From the NCBI GenBank assembly GCA_027492415.1, contig JAPUEV010000221.1, forward strand, positions 1 to 12,658: a DNA stretch of 12,658 bases, given 5' to 3'. This stretch comes from Ignavibacteria bacterium. Its GTDB lineage: Bacteria > Bacteroidota > Ignavibacteria > Tepidaquicellales > OLB5. Both the position numbers and the translations under genes were made by a program. The notes below the pieces were generated by a model, which worked only from the letters and a program-made list of their open reading frames with translations, did no database searches and had not been told where the DNA came from. This document shows, in pieces, positions 1 through 7,514 of this stretch (positions are counted from its first letter, which is position 1; the number at the start of each line of letters is the position of its first letter).

Positions 1-333
1 AATTACCACTACTGAAAGTAGGAGCTGATGCATACCAAAAAACACAATTGACCATAGTGCATTAAATACAAGCTGTATAATAAAAAGTATAAATGCATTC
101 TTATTACGCTGAATATTAAGTCCTTTTTTCCAGACAAGGAATAGGGATATACCCATTAAGGTATATAATGATATCCATACCGGACCGAACAGCCAGTTTG
201 GTGGTCTGAGTGAAGGTTTGCTGAGATCAAAATACCATGTGTTTATTGAATCAAATGTAAAGATAGAGCCTATTACTCCAGCCAGCTGGCAAATTGCAAT
301 ACATGCTATTAGCTTGAAAATATTTTTTAACAT
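1..333 (-). CDS. TspO/MBR family membrane protein, C-terminus cut by window edge
   Basis: The visible 111 codons, read from an ATG at 333-331, give the N-terminal two thirds of a TspO/MBR (tryptophan-rich sensory protein, translocator protein) homologue. Family members are about 150-160 residues with five membrane helices and bind porphyrins or other hydrophobic ligands. Hydrophobic helices are seen at about residues 5-25, 47-68 and 80-100. The diagnostic stretch PPNWLFGPVW lies at residues 44-53, followed by LYTLMG (56-61) and then QLVFNALWS with FFG (87-100), the conserved QL-N-LW-FFG block. The start lies 35 nt downstream of the stop of the ALDH-like gene on the same strand, so cotranscription is likely. 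I see no good ribosome binding site. The family assignment is firm; the physiological ligand and role cannot be read from sequence. Confidence 0.93.
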   Translation of the reverse strand, partial: MLKNIFKLIACIAICQLAGVIGSIFTFDSINTWYFDLSKPSLRPPNWLFGPVWISLYTLMGISLFLVWKKGLNIQRNKNAFILFIIQLVFNALWSIVFFGMHQLLLSVVVI

Positions 334-368
334 ACTGTTTAATCCCCGGGATTAAGTTTAAAAAGCCA

Positions 369-1250
369 TTACATTCCCATAGTATGCCAAACAGTTTTTA
401 GTTCTGTAAAGTTCTGTAACTGCATAATGTTCTCGTTCAGATCATCGCTGTAATAATCAGCCGGATTTTTGTAAGCGGAATAAATAAAACGCTTTACGTT
501 ATTGGCGCATGCTGCCTGGATATCCTTTTTGAAAGCAGGATCGCTGTCAGCATAGTCGAAAGCATTCACATCCATATGTGAAGCGAGATATGGGATAAGC
601 TCTTTTTTTAAACCTGTAATGATGTTGATGACCCCTGCCGGTACATCGCTTGTTGCAGCAATTTCAGAAAAAGTTAATGCAGGCAAAGGTGATCTTTCGG
701 AGGCTATAATTATGCATGAATTCCCGCTGGTGATAACTGCGCAAAGCCTGCTTATTAATGCAAGAAATGGTAATTCTTCAGGGAGCAATATACCCACAAC
801 GCCGGTTGGCTCAGCAATTGAAAAATTGAAGTAACCGCTTTGCACTGAATTAACTGTGCCAATTAACTGACCGTATTTATCAGCAAGACCGGCATACCAT
901 ATTATCCTGTCAACTGCTTTATTAACTTCTTTTATAGCCTGCTGTTTAGTATAGCCTGAACCGTTAACAAGCTCCAGTGCCAGCTGGTCTTTTCTTCCTT
1001 CCAGCATTTCAGCAAGCCTGTATAAAATCTGTCCGCGTTCATACCCTGTTTTAGCTGACCAGTTGTTGTATGCGGAACGCGCTGCAACAACAGCATTCCT
1101 TATATCTTTGCGTGAACCGCGGGATATGTTGCAGATCTTTAATTTTGTTTTGGGATTTATAACCGGGAGGTAGCGTTCTGACTCAGTTCTTGTAAACTTA
1201 CCGCCAATATAAAGCTTGTACATTTTGGGCACTTCAAGTCTGTTAGCCAT
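369..1250 (-). CDS. ALDH16-type pseudo aldehyde dehydrogenase (NAD-binding-half only, no catalytic Cys)
   Basis: A 293-residue protein related to the first half of aldehyde dehydrogenases. Residues 11-20 (YKLYIGGKFT) and 27-60 match the ALDH N-terminus, and 145-215 match the Rossmann NAD-binding region (EPTGVVGIL, SGN, DVPAGVINIITG). The nucleotide-site and catalytic positions are lost: the PWNFP asparagine motif is PEELP (157-161), the VIKSAE lysine is replaced in IIASE (181-185), the FTGST position reads FDYADSD, and the Glu and Cys motifs are absent. From memory, actinobacterial deoC loci carry a second, inactive ALDH with the same FNFS-EPTGVVG and DVP-GV-N--TG blocks and a final KTVWH-G motif (here 285-292), and ALDH16 carries such a domain fused at its C-terminus. 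It is therefore probably an intact pseudoenzyme subunit, not a decayed gene: the frame is open throughout and the C-terminus looks native. It follows the YtxJ-like gene by 54 nt and precedes tspO. A role as a partner of the active ALDH at 7515-9029 is inferred. Confidence 0.88.
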   Translation of the reverse strand: MANRLEVPKMYKLYIGGKFTRTESERYLPVINPKTKLKICNISRGSRKDIRNAVVAARSAYNNWSAKTGYERGQILYRLAEMLEGRKDQLALELVNGSGYTKQQAIKEVNKAVDRIIWYAGLADKYGQLIGTVNSVQSGYFNFSIAEPTGVVGILLPEELPFLALISRLCAVITSGNSCIIIASERSPLPALTFSEIAATSDVPAGVINIITGLKKELIPYLASHMDVNAFDYADSDPAFKKDIQAACANNVKRFIYSAYKNPADYYSDDLNENIMQLQNFTELKTVWHTMGM

Positions 1251-1278
1251 AAAAAATATTTTATTTATTCTTTATTTA

Positions 1279-1294
1279 GATCAGTTTTCTGATC
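1279..1294 (-). other. Short perfect hairpin between YtxJ-like gene and pseudo-ALDH
   Basis: The sequence GATCAG-TTTT-CTGATC is a perfect 6-bp inverted repeat with a four-base loop, in the 54-nt gap between two minus-strand genes. On the minus strand it is not followed by a clean T-run, so it would be a poor intrinsic terminator. It could attenuate transcription, protect an RNA end or be chance. Visible structure only; function unknown. Confidence 0.35.
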
Positions 1295-1304
1295 AACATA
1301 AATT

Positions 1305-1640
1305 CTAATTTGCAAATTTCCTTAATTCAGAAAATATAACTTTACCGTTCAATGCGGTAAATACAGGTTTTGAATCTTTTATGATTATTGCCAGTGGTGA
1401 TCCTGCAGAGACTCCGTATTCTTTGGCAACCTTATCAGCAAGCTCTCTGTTCACCTGGATATCAAGAATGTAAGTTTTCATTCTCATTTCGCCTTCAACC
1501 CATTCGCGCTCAAGCAGTGTCTTCACCACGTAATTAATTGTATTATCTGAGGAATAAAGCATTATCATTACTTTTTGCTCTTTGGAGAGCGTTTGTGCTT
1601 CGCCTAAAACCTCTTCAGAATCAATGTCTATCCAGTTCAT
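1305..1640 (-). CDS. YtxJ-like (bacilliredoxin-family) protein lacking the active-site cysteine
   Basis: A 111-residue thioredoxin-fold protein, close to the ~108 residues usual for YtxJ (DUF2847, monothiol bacilliredoxin of the bacillithiol system). Matches are the MNW start, a strand KVMIMLYSS at 23-31 where the family has a VxIFKHS-type strand, then YILDIQVNRELADKVAKEYG (57-76) for the LDL--R-IS--IA--FGV block, SAGSPLAIIIK (78-88) for the HESPQ-LLIK block, and a final helix. The position expected to hold the redox cysteine (family S-T-R-C) falls in SSDNT (30-34), where Thr34 aligns with the Cys, and the whole protein contains no cysteine. The cis-Pro is kept (SP, 81-82). It cannot de-bacillithiolate substrates by the usual thiol mechanism; a binding or structural role is inferred. 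It is the first gene of a unit with the pseudo-ALDH and tspO. The start at 1640 is supported by the family N-terminus. Family assignment is from motif memory and moderately sure. Confidence 0.75.
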   Translation of the reverse strand: MNWIDIDSEEVLGEAQTLSKEQKVMIMLYSSDNTINYVVKTLLEREWVEGEMRMKTYILDIQVNRELADKVAKEYGVSAGSPLAIIIKDSKPVFTALNGKVIFSELRKFAN

Positions 1641-1653
1641 TTAAACTTGTATA

Positions 1654-1659
1654 ATTATA
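1654..1659 (-). promoter_or_regulatory. Possible -10-like TATAAT upstream of YtxJ-like gene
   Basis: On the minus strand TATAAT lies just downstream of the terminator-like hairpin and 13 nt before the ATG at 1640. There is no recognisable -35, and the leader would be only a few bases long. In such AT-rich DNA this may be chance; it is recorded because the hairpin implies that the downstream unit needs its own promoter nearby. Confidence 0.25.
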
Positions 1660-1669
1660 TAAAAATAAA

Positions 1670-1694
1670 GGTTTAGTTATAAACTAACTAAACC
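1670..1694 (-). terminator. Probable intrinsic terminator after the 42-aa membrane protein gene
   Basis: A perfect 10-bp inverted repeat (GGTTTAGTTA / TAACTAAACC on the minus strand) with a 5-nt loop is followed on that strand by TTTATTTTTATA. It lies 27 nt beyond the stop of the 42-aa ORF at 1722 and 30 nt before the start of the YtxJ-like gene. It is AT-rich and so a moderate terminator, but the position is right for separating the histidine-kinase unit from the YtxJ-like unit. Confidence 0.6.
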
Positions 1695-1721
1695 CGTTTT
1701 ATCTGAAATTAAAGCAAATAA

Positions 1722-1850
1722 TTAAAACGGCAGTTTGAAAAATAATCCCAACACAGAAAATACAACAACTATGTAGAATACCAAAAAGCCAATTGCAAAA
1801 CCAGCGCTTGCCCCTGTTGAGGGGTAGCTTACGATATTTTCATTTTCCAT
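1722..1850 (-). CDS. Small single-span membrane protein (42 aa), hypothetical
   Basis: A 42-codon ORF runs from ATG at 1850 to TAA at 1722-1724. It encodes a short polar N-terminus with two acidic residues (MENENIVSYPSTG), then a Gly/Ala-containing and strongly hydrophobic stretch (about residues 14-38) and a short KLPF tail. This is the profile of a small one-helix membrane protein. The start lies 16 nt after the stop of the DUF4476 gene, on the same strand and ahead of a terminator-like hairpin, so the ORF fills what would otherwise be a gap of over 200 bases. I do not recognise a named family. The spacing and composition argue that it is real, but a 42-residue ORF can arise by chance. Confidence 0.6.
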   Translation of the reverse strand: MENENIVSYPSTGASAGFAIGFLVFYIVVVFSVLGLFFKLPF

Positions 1851-1866
1851 AGCGCTAATTTAATAA

Positions 1867-2598
1867 TTATTTTCCAGAAATGTAATTCTTTAATTCTGTA
1901 ACACTGGTTTCAAAATCAAAGGAATCATATACTTTGAAAAAATTCTTCTGGTCACAGATCTTTTTGTAAGAATATTTGGCTATTTCAAGCTTTGAATCTT
2001 CGAATGTAAAATACCTGAGAAGCTCAATTAACTGGTCAACAGTAATAAAATTATTATCAAGCGCAGTTTTTACAACAGCAGAGTTGGATGATTCAAAATT
2101 GCGGTTGTTGATACTGCCTTTTAGATCCTTGAAGTCATCCTTTTTAATCACTTTATAGCGGCACTCATCATTGGTGCTGTACTGATCTTTATCGCTGTTA
2201 TTGTTACCGGAATTTTTATCTCCGCATTTCTGCACAAAGTCACCAAGTGGTATAAGCCTGTTATACCCGTACTTTTTCTTTTTGTAAATTGTGAACGCGT
2301 TATATTCATCAATTACAGCATAAAGATCAGATCCTGAGGGTATTTTAATCTTATTATCAAAAATTACACTGCCTTCTGCATTCGGGTCATCACCAATACG
2401 CACTACTTTTAATGAATGCTCCCCTGCCGGAAGATTATCGAACTCAGCGTAATTACCCTGAGATAAAGAAGTGTTATCAAGTGTTACTGAAAAATTCCCG
2501 TCATCAAACAGCGAGAGCTGCAGGTATGAGCTTTGAGAATATGATACGGCTGAAAATATGAAAAATGTGAATAAAATGATAAGGAGTTTAGTCCTCAT
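1867..2598 (-). CDS. Secreted DUF4476 domain protein with PEGA-like N-terminal domain
   Basis: A 243-residue protein starting with a clear Sec signal peptide (MRTK then a hydrophobic core, predicted cleavage near SYSQ at 19-22). Residues 25-67 form a short beta domain (LFDDGNFSVTLDN, then NLPAGEHSLKVVR) resembling the PEGA/carboxypeptidase-regulatory-like modules that precede DUF4476. A low-complexity Asn/Ser/Asp linker is at about 126-145. Residues 155-240 match DUF4476: DFKDLKGSI, NNFITVDQLIELLRYFTFE (182-200), LEIAKYSYKKICDQKNFFKV and a final YI helix. The domain is common in secreted Bacteroidota proteins and has no established function. The gene starts 6 nt after the stop of the histidine kinase, so the two are almost certainly cotranscribed; a link to envelope signalling is possible but inferred. 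The lack of a lipobox suggests a periplasmic or exported soluble protein. Confidence 0.85.
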   Translation of the reverse strand: MRTKLLIILFTFFIFSAVSYSQSSYLQLSLFDDGNFSVTLDNTSLSQGNYAEFDNLPAGEHSLKVVRIGDDPNAEGSVIFDNKIKIPSGSDLYAVIDEYNAFTIYKKKKYGYNRLIPLGDFVQKCGDKNSGNNNSDKDQYSTNDECRYKVIKKDDFKDLKGSINNRNFESSNSAVVKTALDNNFITVDQLIELLRYFTFEDSKLEIAKYSYKKICDQKNFFKVYDSFDFETSVTELKNYISGK

Positions 2599-2604
2599 TA
2601 ATTA

Positions 2605-5600
2605 TCAGATCCTTTCTTTATATTTTAACTCTTTGAACTCAATTACAAATCTTGTACCGTTGGTACGGTTTACCTCAACAATACCATCAAGCTGTTTAAC
2701 CAGTGTATCAATCAGCTGCATTCCAAGGGAGTCACTGTTATCCAGGTCAAATGATTCAGGAATGCCGATGCCGTTATCAATTACTTCAAGAACAACATTT
2801 TCACCGCTTCTGCGCAAATTTAATTCAATTTTTCCAATGTAACCATCCGGGAATGCGTGCTTAAGGATATTGTTGATGAGCTCGTTAACTATGAGTCCGC
2901 AGGGTATTGCTGTATCAATTGTCATTAAAATATTCTCTGCGTTAATGCTGAACTCAATTTTAGCAGAATTTACATTATAGGCTTTCAATAAATGGCTTAC
3001 AAGATCTTTAAGATAATTACCGATATCGATCTGTGAAATATCAATAGATTTGTATAGCTTTTCGTGAATCAGTGACATGGTTTCAACCCTTGACCTGCTC
3101 TTGTTAAAAATATCAAGGTCACGCGGATCAAATACAAATTTAGACTGCAGCTTTAACAGGCTTACAATTATCTGCAGGTTATTCTTTACCCTGTGATGAA
3201 TTTCCTTTAATAACAGCTCTTTTTCCTTTAATGATCTTTGTGTGATCTCTTCTGCAGCTTTTCTGGCGGTAATATCTGCGGCAACGCCCAGTACCTGCAT
3301 TTCGCCGTTACTTCCTTTTAATGGTACCTTAATGGTCTGGTACCATTTTGTTTCGCCTGATATTGAGTTAGTGACTTTTTCTTCTGATATAAATTTAGGC
3401 TCACCGGTCCGTATCACTTCCCTGTCATAGTTTAAAAAATGTTCAACCTCATCTATGTTTGTATTGAAATCGGCATCAGTTTTTCCTATAAGGCTTTCAG
3501 AGCTTGTGCCGTAATTTTCAGCAACAGCTTTATTCACAAGTGTAAACCTGCCATCCCAGTCTTTTGCAAATACAAAATTGGGATCGGTATCAATAACAGT
3601 TCTCAGGTACTCCCTCTGCTGTTTTAGCAGCTCTTCGGCTTTAACCCTTTCGGTTATTTCTTCAACCAGTGATGCAACACCAATTACTACGTCATTATCA
3701 TCTATAAGCGGAGTGTTATACCACTCACATAGAATTTTCCTTCCGTCTTTTGTAATATTTTCATTCGTGCTTCTTTCACCGCCTGATTTCCTCACAAGAT
3801 CCACCCAGACCTTATCTACAATATGTTTAGCTTCATCGGGGATAATTACAGATGCTTTTTTACCAATTACTTCTTCCCGTTTCCACCCGAAAATTCTCTC
3901 AGCAGACTCATTCCATTCATTTATACTGAAATTCATATCCCATTCAATTACTGCAAGCGGCGTTCTTTCAACATGCAGCAGCATTTTCTGCCGGGAATTC
4001 CTTAGCTCCTGCTCAGCCTTTAAGCGCTCAGTAATATCCTGAAGCGTACCTATGATAGAAATTTTTCCATTGAACATCATGGATGAGCCTTTAACTTCGA
4101 CATCTATTACAGAACCGTCTTTTCTTACAGCTTTAAAAGTATACTGTATAGATTTCACTTCATTTTCGATCCTTTTCCTGATATTTTCCATTACAAACGG
4201 ACGGTGTTCCTTTAAAACAACTTCCCATGCGTTAAGACCTGTCATTTCTTTTTTACCATACCCGAATATTTCCTCGTACTTTGGATTTACATAAACATAA
4301 GTATCATCCTGCAGGATGTATATACCGACAAGGGCATTTTCAACCAGGCTTCTGAATTTTTCTTCAGCATCTATGATGTTCCTTTCAGCCCTTGCGCGCT
4401 CTACTATCTCATCCTTAAGCTTCCTGTTGGCAGCTTTAAGCTCATTAGTCCTGTTATCTACAAGCTCTTCCAGATGTCCGCTGTATTTCTGCAGCTCGTG
4501 TTCAAGCATTTTGCGGGTTGTGATATCAAATGCAGAGCCAAGTATCTCGGTAACGGCTCCTTCTTCATTCCTTGAAAATACAACTTCATGGCTTCTGAAC
4601 CACCTGTACTTGCCATCTGAATTTAAGATCCTGTACTCATAGGTTAATATTTCGTTATCTTTTGCATTATAATAGTTTGCAAAGTTTGAGCGCAGCTTGG
4701 TAAAATCTTCAGGGTGTATGTATTTTTCAAAGAAGGACTGCCCCATGTTTATAACCTCATCTGACCTATATCCAAGTATTTCGGCAATTTTATAATTTGA
4801 ATATGATATCCTGGGTCCTTTAAGATCGTAAATATATAAAATGCTGGGCAGTGAATCGGCAATACGCTTAATGAATTTTTGATTGTTCAGGATCTCTTTT
4901 TCAGACTTCCTTCTTTCGGAAATATTCCTGAAAACCATTACAACTCCTATCAGGTTACCTTTATCATCAATTATCGGGGCGGCACTGTCATCAATGGGTA
5001 TCTCTTCATTATTTTTAGTTATAAGGATCGTGTTATCATCAAGACCCACAACTTTTCTGCTGCCAACTACATTCTGTATAGGGTCATTTGCCTTCTCCCG
5101 GCTTTCTTCATTTATGATATTAAATACATGGTCAATCAGCAGGCCGTTGGCTTCAGAGCTTTTCCAGCCGGTAAGCTGCTCGGCAACTTTATTCATGAAT
5201 ATTATTTCACCTATCTTGCTTGTAACAATAACAGCATCGCCGATGCTTTCCAGGGTTGTTGCAAGCCAGTTCCTGTTTTCTTCAAGTGACCTCTCAACTT
5301 CTTTTCTTTTATTAATATTCCTGTTAAGAAGTATTACTGCAAAGATCAGAAGAGTGAAGGCGAAAAAGTTACCGATAACAAGGTTTGTAAGCGTATAGCT
5401 TGAGCTGCTAGATGCCTCGAGCAGTCTTTTATTCAGTATCTCTTTTTCATGGTTCTGAATGCTTTCAACCCCGGCTTTTATCTTATCAACAGTTACTTTA
5501 CCTTTCTGTGTAAATTCTATCTGTGATTTGTAATCCCTGCTTCGTTTTTCCTGGAACTCCAGTGATTCCTCCAGCAGGTCTTTCCTGTTGAATATCAGTT

Positions 5601-5937
5601 CCTGCAGTGAATCGATAATTAGCTTTTCAGAGGGGTCACTAACAATAATTATAAGCTGGTTAAACACAGAATCTATTGAAGTAACCGAAGGGTAATAAGC
5701 ATTTAAGAATTCTTCATTACTGGTTATTAAATAGCCCCGCCTGTTGGTTTCAGCTTCAATTAAGTTTGAATATAATGCTTCGGAGGTCTGTATAATTGTA
5801 AGGGATTTAGTAATAACTTCTTCATCTTCAAAATGAAACCGGATGTTAATGTATATAACAATATTGACTGAAATAAGGATAATGAGGGCTATAATAAACC
5901 CTGTGTTCACATATTTCTTTTCGAGAAGTCGTTTCAA
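2605..5937 (-). CDS. Orphan multi-PAS sensor histidine kinase (CHASE3, five PAS, HisKA_2)
   Basis: A 1110-residue inner-membrane sensor kinase. TM1 is at about 13-33, a CHASE3-type extracytoplasmic helical domain at 40-180 (ETNRRGYLITSNEEFLNAYY at 63-82), and TM2 at 185-205. Five PAS/PAC units follow, at about 220-343, 353-476, 522-640, 648-766 and 775-895, each ending in a DIT/NIS/EITxR-like PAC motif. A coiled coil links PAS2 to PAS3 (475-525). The kinase core is of the HisKA_2 type (KEIHHRVKNNLQ, 911-922, phosphoacceptor probably His915). The ATPase has the N box NELINNILKHAF (1018-1029), G1 DNGIGIP (1054-1060) and SLGMQL (1070-1075). The start is a TTG at 5937-5935 directly after an in-frame TAA; the next in-frame ATG lies beyond TM2, and a GTG at residue 10 is the only other plausible start. 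No response regulator is in the window. HisKA_2 kinases often pair with unlinked regulators. The ligand is unknown. Confidence 0.95.
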   Translation of the reverse strand: MKRLLEKKYVNTGFIIALIILISVNIVIYINIRFHFEDEEVITKSLTIIQTSEALYSNLIEAETNRRGYLITSNEEFLNAYYPSVTSIDSVFNQLIIIVSDPSEKLIIDSLQELIFNRKDLLEESLEFQEKRSRDYKSQIEFTQKGKVTVDKIKAGVESIQNHEKEILNKRLLEASSSSSYTLTNLVIGNFFAFTLLIFAVILLNRNINKRKEVERSLEENRNWLATTLESIGDAVIVTSKIGEIIFMNKVAEQLTGWKSSEANGLLIDHVFNIINEESREKANDPIQNVVGSRKVVGLDDNTILITKNNEEIPIDDSAAPIIDDKGNLIGVVMVFRNISERRKSEKEILNNQKFIKRIADSLPSILYIYDLKGPRISYSNYKIAEILGYRSDEVINMGQSFFEKYIHPEDFTKLRSNFANYYNAKDNEILTYEYRILNSDGKYRWFRSHEVVFSRNEEGAVTEILGSAFDITTRKMLEHELQKYSGHLEELVDNRTNELKAANRKLKDEIVERARAERNIIDAEEKFRSLVENALVGIYILQDDTYVYVNPKYEEIFGYGKKEMTGLNAWEVVLKEHRPFVMENIRKRIENEVKSIQYTFKAVRKDGSVIDVEVKGSSMMFNGKISIIGTLQDITERLKAEQELRNSRQKMLLHVERTPLAVIEWDMNFSINEWNESAERIFGWKREEVIGKKASVIIPDEAKHIVDKVWVDLVRKSGGERSTNENITKDGRKILCEWYNTPLIDDNDVVIGVASLVEEITERVKAEELLKQQREYLRTVIDTDPNFVFAKDWDGRFTLVNKAVAENYGTSSESLIGKTDADFNTNIDEVEHFLNYDREVIRTGEPKFISEEKVTNSISGETKWYQTIKVPLKGSNGEMQVLGVAADITARKAAEEITQRSLKEKELLLKEIHHRVKNNLQIIVSLLKLQSKFVFDPRDLDIFNKSRSRVETMSLIHEKLYKSIDISQIDIGNYLKDLVSHLLKAYNVNSAKIEFSINAENILMTIDTAIPCGLIVNELINNILKHAFPDGYIGKIELNLRRSGENVVLEVIDNGIGIPESFDLDNSDSLGMQLIDTLVKQLDGIVEVNRTNGTRFVIEFKELKYKERI

Positions 5938-6142
5938 TTATTAATTGTTTGAGATAAAATTTAGCAGTAAAATATTTATAAAACGAGATAATAATACATC
6001 ATATAAATATTTAATTTTACAATACTGATCTTACAAGTTAAACAACAAAAACATAAACGTAAATAATGAAAAACCAGAATTTTAAATTAATAAAATTCCG
6101 GTTTTTAGTCAAAAATACTCGTTTTACGGTAAAATTACATGA
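5938..6142 (-). other. Intergenic leader of the histidine kinase
   Basis: A 205-bp non-coding gap on the minus strand. The part nearest the TPR gene holds the terminator hairpin at 6069-6106. The remaining ~130 bp must contain the promoter of the histidine kinase, but it is very AT-rich and I find no convincing TTG plus TAnnTTTG or sigma-70 pair. No ORF or RNA gene is seen. Confidence 0.5.
6069..6106 (-). terminator. Intrinsic terminator at end of the deoC-ALDH-TPR unit
   Basis: The arms AAAAACC-A-GAATTTTA (6069-6084) and TAAAATTC-C-GGTTTTT (6091-6106) pair over 15 bp with one A/C mismatch and a 6-nt loop (AATTAA). On the minus strand the stem ends in a run of T. It lies 36 nt past the stop of the TPR gene. 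The flanking A and T runs make it symmetrical, but no plus-strand gene upstream would need it. Confidence 0.8.
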
Positions 6143-7498
6143 TTACCTCAGCTTTGCATCCTGGTAAAGGGGCTGAAGCTTTTCAGTAAGCTTTGGATTG
6201 TATCTCATGGCTGCTTCAAAATCAGCGGCTGCAAGCTTGTAGAATCCCAGGTTATAATAACATATTCCCCTGTTCTCAAATACCTCGCTGTATTTTGGAT
6301 TTACCTTTAAGGCTTTGATGTAATAATTCAGAGCATTCTGGAAATCATCCATTGAGTAATAAACATTTCCTAAATTGAATAAAGCAACTGTATCTTCGGG
6401 GTTAAAAAGGATAGCTTTTTTAAGATCAGGCTCAGCAAATTCCGGCTGCTGTCTCTGCATATAAATAATTCCCCGGTAAGCATATGCTTCCCCTTTCTGC
6501 TCGTCAATGGAAATTACTTTCGCAAAATCACTGAATGCCAGTGAATCCTTGCCCATATGATAGAGAATTTTGCCTCGCTCAAGGTATGAATCTGTATCGT
6601 TAGGATTGATCTTTATAGCAAAATCAAAATCTTTGTATGCATTATCAACATCATTCAGTTTAAGGTAAGTAATACCGCGCTCTGTATAAAGCAGGTTAGG
6701 CATTAAGCCTGAGCCCTTGGAGTCTATTGCCTTTGTTAGCTGTTCAATTGCTTTGGTATAATTTCCGTTTTCGTTATAAACCATTGCAAGCCCGTAATTC
6801 GCCAGCCCGTAGCCCGGATTTATCTGCAGTGCTTTGTTGAGATTCTTTATGGTATTTACTGAATCTTTAAGGCTGTTATAAGCCATACCTAGCTGGTAGT
6901 AATATTTCAGGTTTGATGTAGTATCAAGCTTAATTGCTTTTTCATAAAATACCGCAGCATCCCCGTAATTACCTGAACGCATCTCAATTTCGCCCAGCGC
7001 AAAATTAACTTCAGGATAATTGGGGTCAATTGTCAAAGCTTTTTCGTAATTTTCCTTGGCGTTCTTATAATCTTCATTTAAAAGGTAAAGATTTCCAAGC
7101 TCGAGGTAAGCCTCAATATACTTTTTATCAATACTTACTGCTTTATTAAAGTAATCAAGGGCGGTCAGATAATTCTTGTTTTCCTTTAATATGGTACCCA
7201 TCCTGAAAAACATAACTTCGTTCTTCTGGTATCCCATATTATAAGCAGTTGAATAATCCGTTAAGGCTTTATCATACTGTTTCAATTCATAATAAGCATT
7301 GCCTCTCTGGTAATAGCCTTCATCGTGGCCGGTAGCGATCCTTATATAGCTTGTAAAAAGTTCAACTGCTTTTTCATACTCTTCGGCATCAAGGGCATCC
7401 ATTGCCTCTGAAAATGAAACACGGGTTGAATCGTAAGAGTAAGAAAGATTTGAAACAAATAAGAAAATTATAGCTGATAGAAGAAGTTTAATTCTCAT
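6143..7498 (-). CDS. Secreted tetratricopeptide-repeat protein (about 12 TPRs)
   Basis: A 451-residue protein with an N-terminal signal peptide (MRIKLLLSAIIFLFVSNLSYS, residues 1-21), followed almost entirely by tandem 34-residue TPR units from about residue 28 to the end. About twelve repeats can be traced by the W/L-G-A-Y-F-A-P pattern, for example ELGNLYLLNEDYKNAKENYE and NLGNVYYSMDDFQNALNYY. Most end in a canonical DPNY/NPKY-like turn. No catalytic domain is present. It would form a periplasmic or surface-exposed superhelical scaffold for protein-protein contacts; the partner is unknown. It starts 16 nt after the ALDH stop and is followed by an intrinsic terminator, so it is the last gene of the deoC unit. 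The cotranscription looks firm, but a functional link to aldehyde metabolism is only positional. Confidence 0.92.
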   Translation of the reverse strand: MRIKLLLSAIIFLFVSNLSYSYDSTRVSFSEAMDALDAEEYEKAVELFTSYIRIATGHDEGYYQRGNAYYELKQYDKALTDYSTAYNMGYQKNEVMFFRMGTILKENKNYLTALDYFNKAVSIDKKYIEAYLELGNLYLLNEDYKNAKENYEKALTIDPNYPEVNFALGEIEMRSGNYGDAAVFYEKAIKLDTTSNLKYYYQLGMAYNSLKDSVNTIKNLNKALQINPGYGLANYGLAMVYNENGNYTKAIEQLTKAIDSKGSGLMPNLLYTERGITYLKLNDVDNAYKDFDFAIKINPNDTDSYLERGKILYHMGKDSLAFSDFAKVISIDEQKGEAYAYRGIIYMQRQQPEFAEPDLKKAILFNPEDTVALFNLGNVYYSMDDFQNALNYYIKALKVNPKYSEVFENRGICYYNLGFYKLAAADFEAAMRYNPKLTEKLQPLYQDAKLR

Positions 7499-7514
7499 TC
7501 CCTGATGTTTATTT

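Noticed and set aside
369..1250. The short ALDH as a truncated pseudogene
   Set aside because: The frame is open and the C-terminus ends in a family-like KTVWH-G motif. The loss of catalytic residues matches the known inactive ALDH16-type domain, so it is treated as an intact pseudoenzyme.
3578..4642. Several plus-strand ORFs (80 to 154 codons) within the kinase gene
   Set aside because: Shadow frames of the PAS repeats; Ser/Leu/Phe-rich, overlapping one another and unsupported by any leader or family.
4879..5398. Plus-strand ORFs of 136 and 171 codons opposite the histidine kinase
   Set aside because: They lie fully antisense to a well-supported PAS/CHASE3 kinase, have no recognisable domain, and their hydrophobic, Ser-rich content is what the complement of such a gene yields.
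6143..7498. Direct DNA repeats in the TPR gene
   Set aside because: The repetition is at protein level (34-residue TPRs); the DNA copies are too diverged to be a tandem-repeat element.
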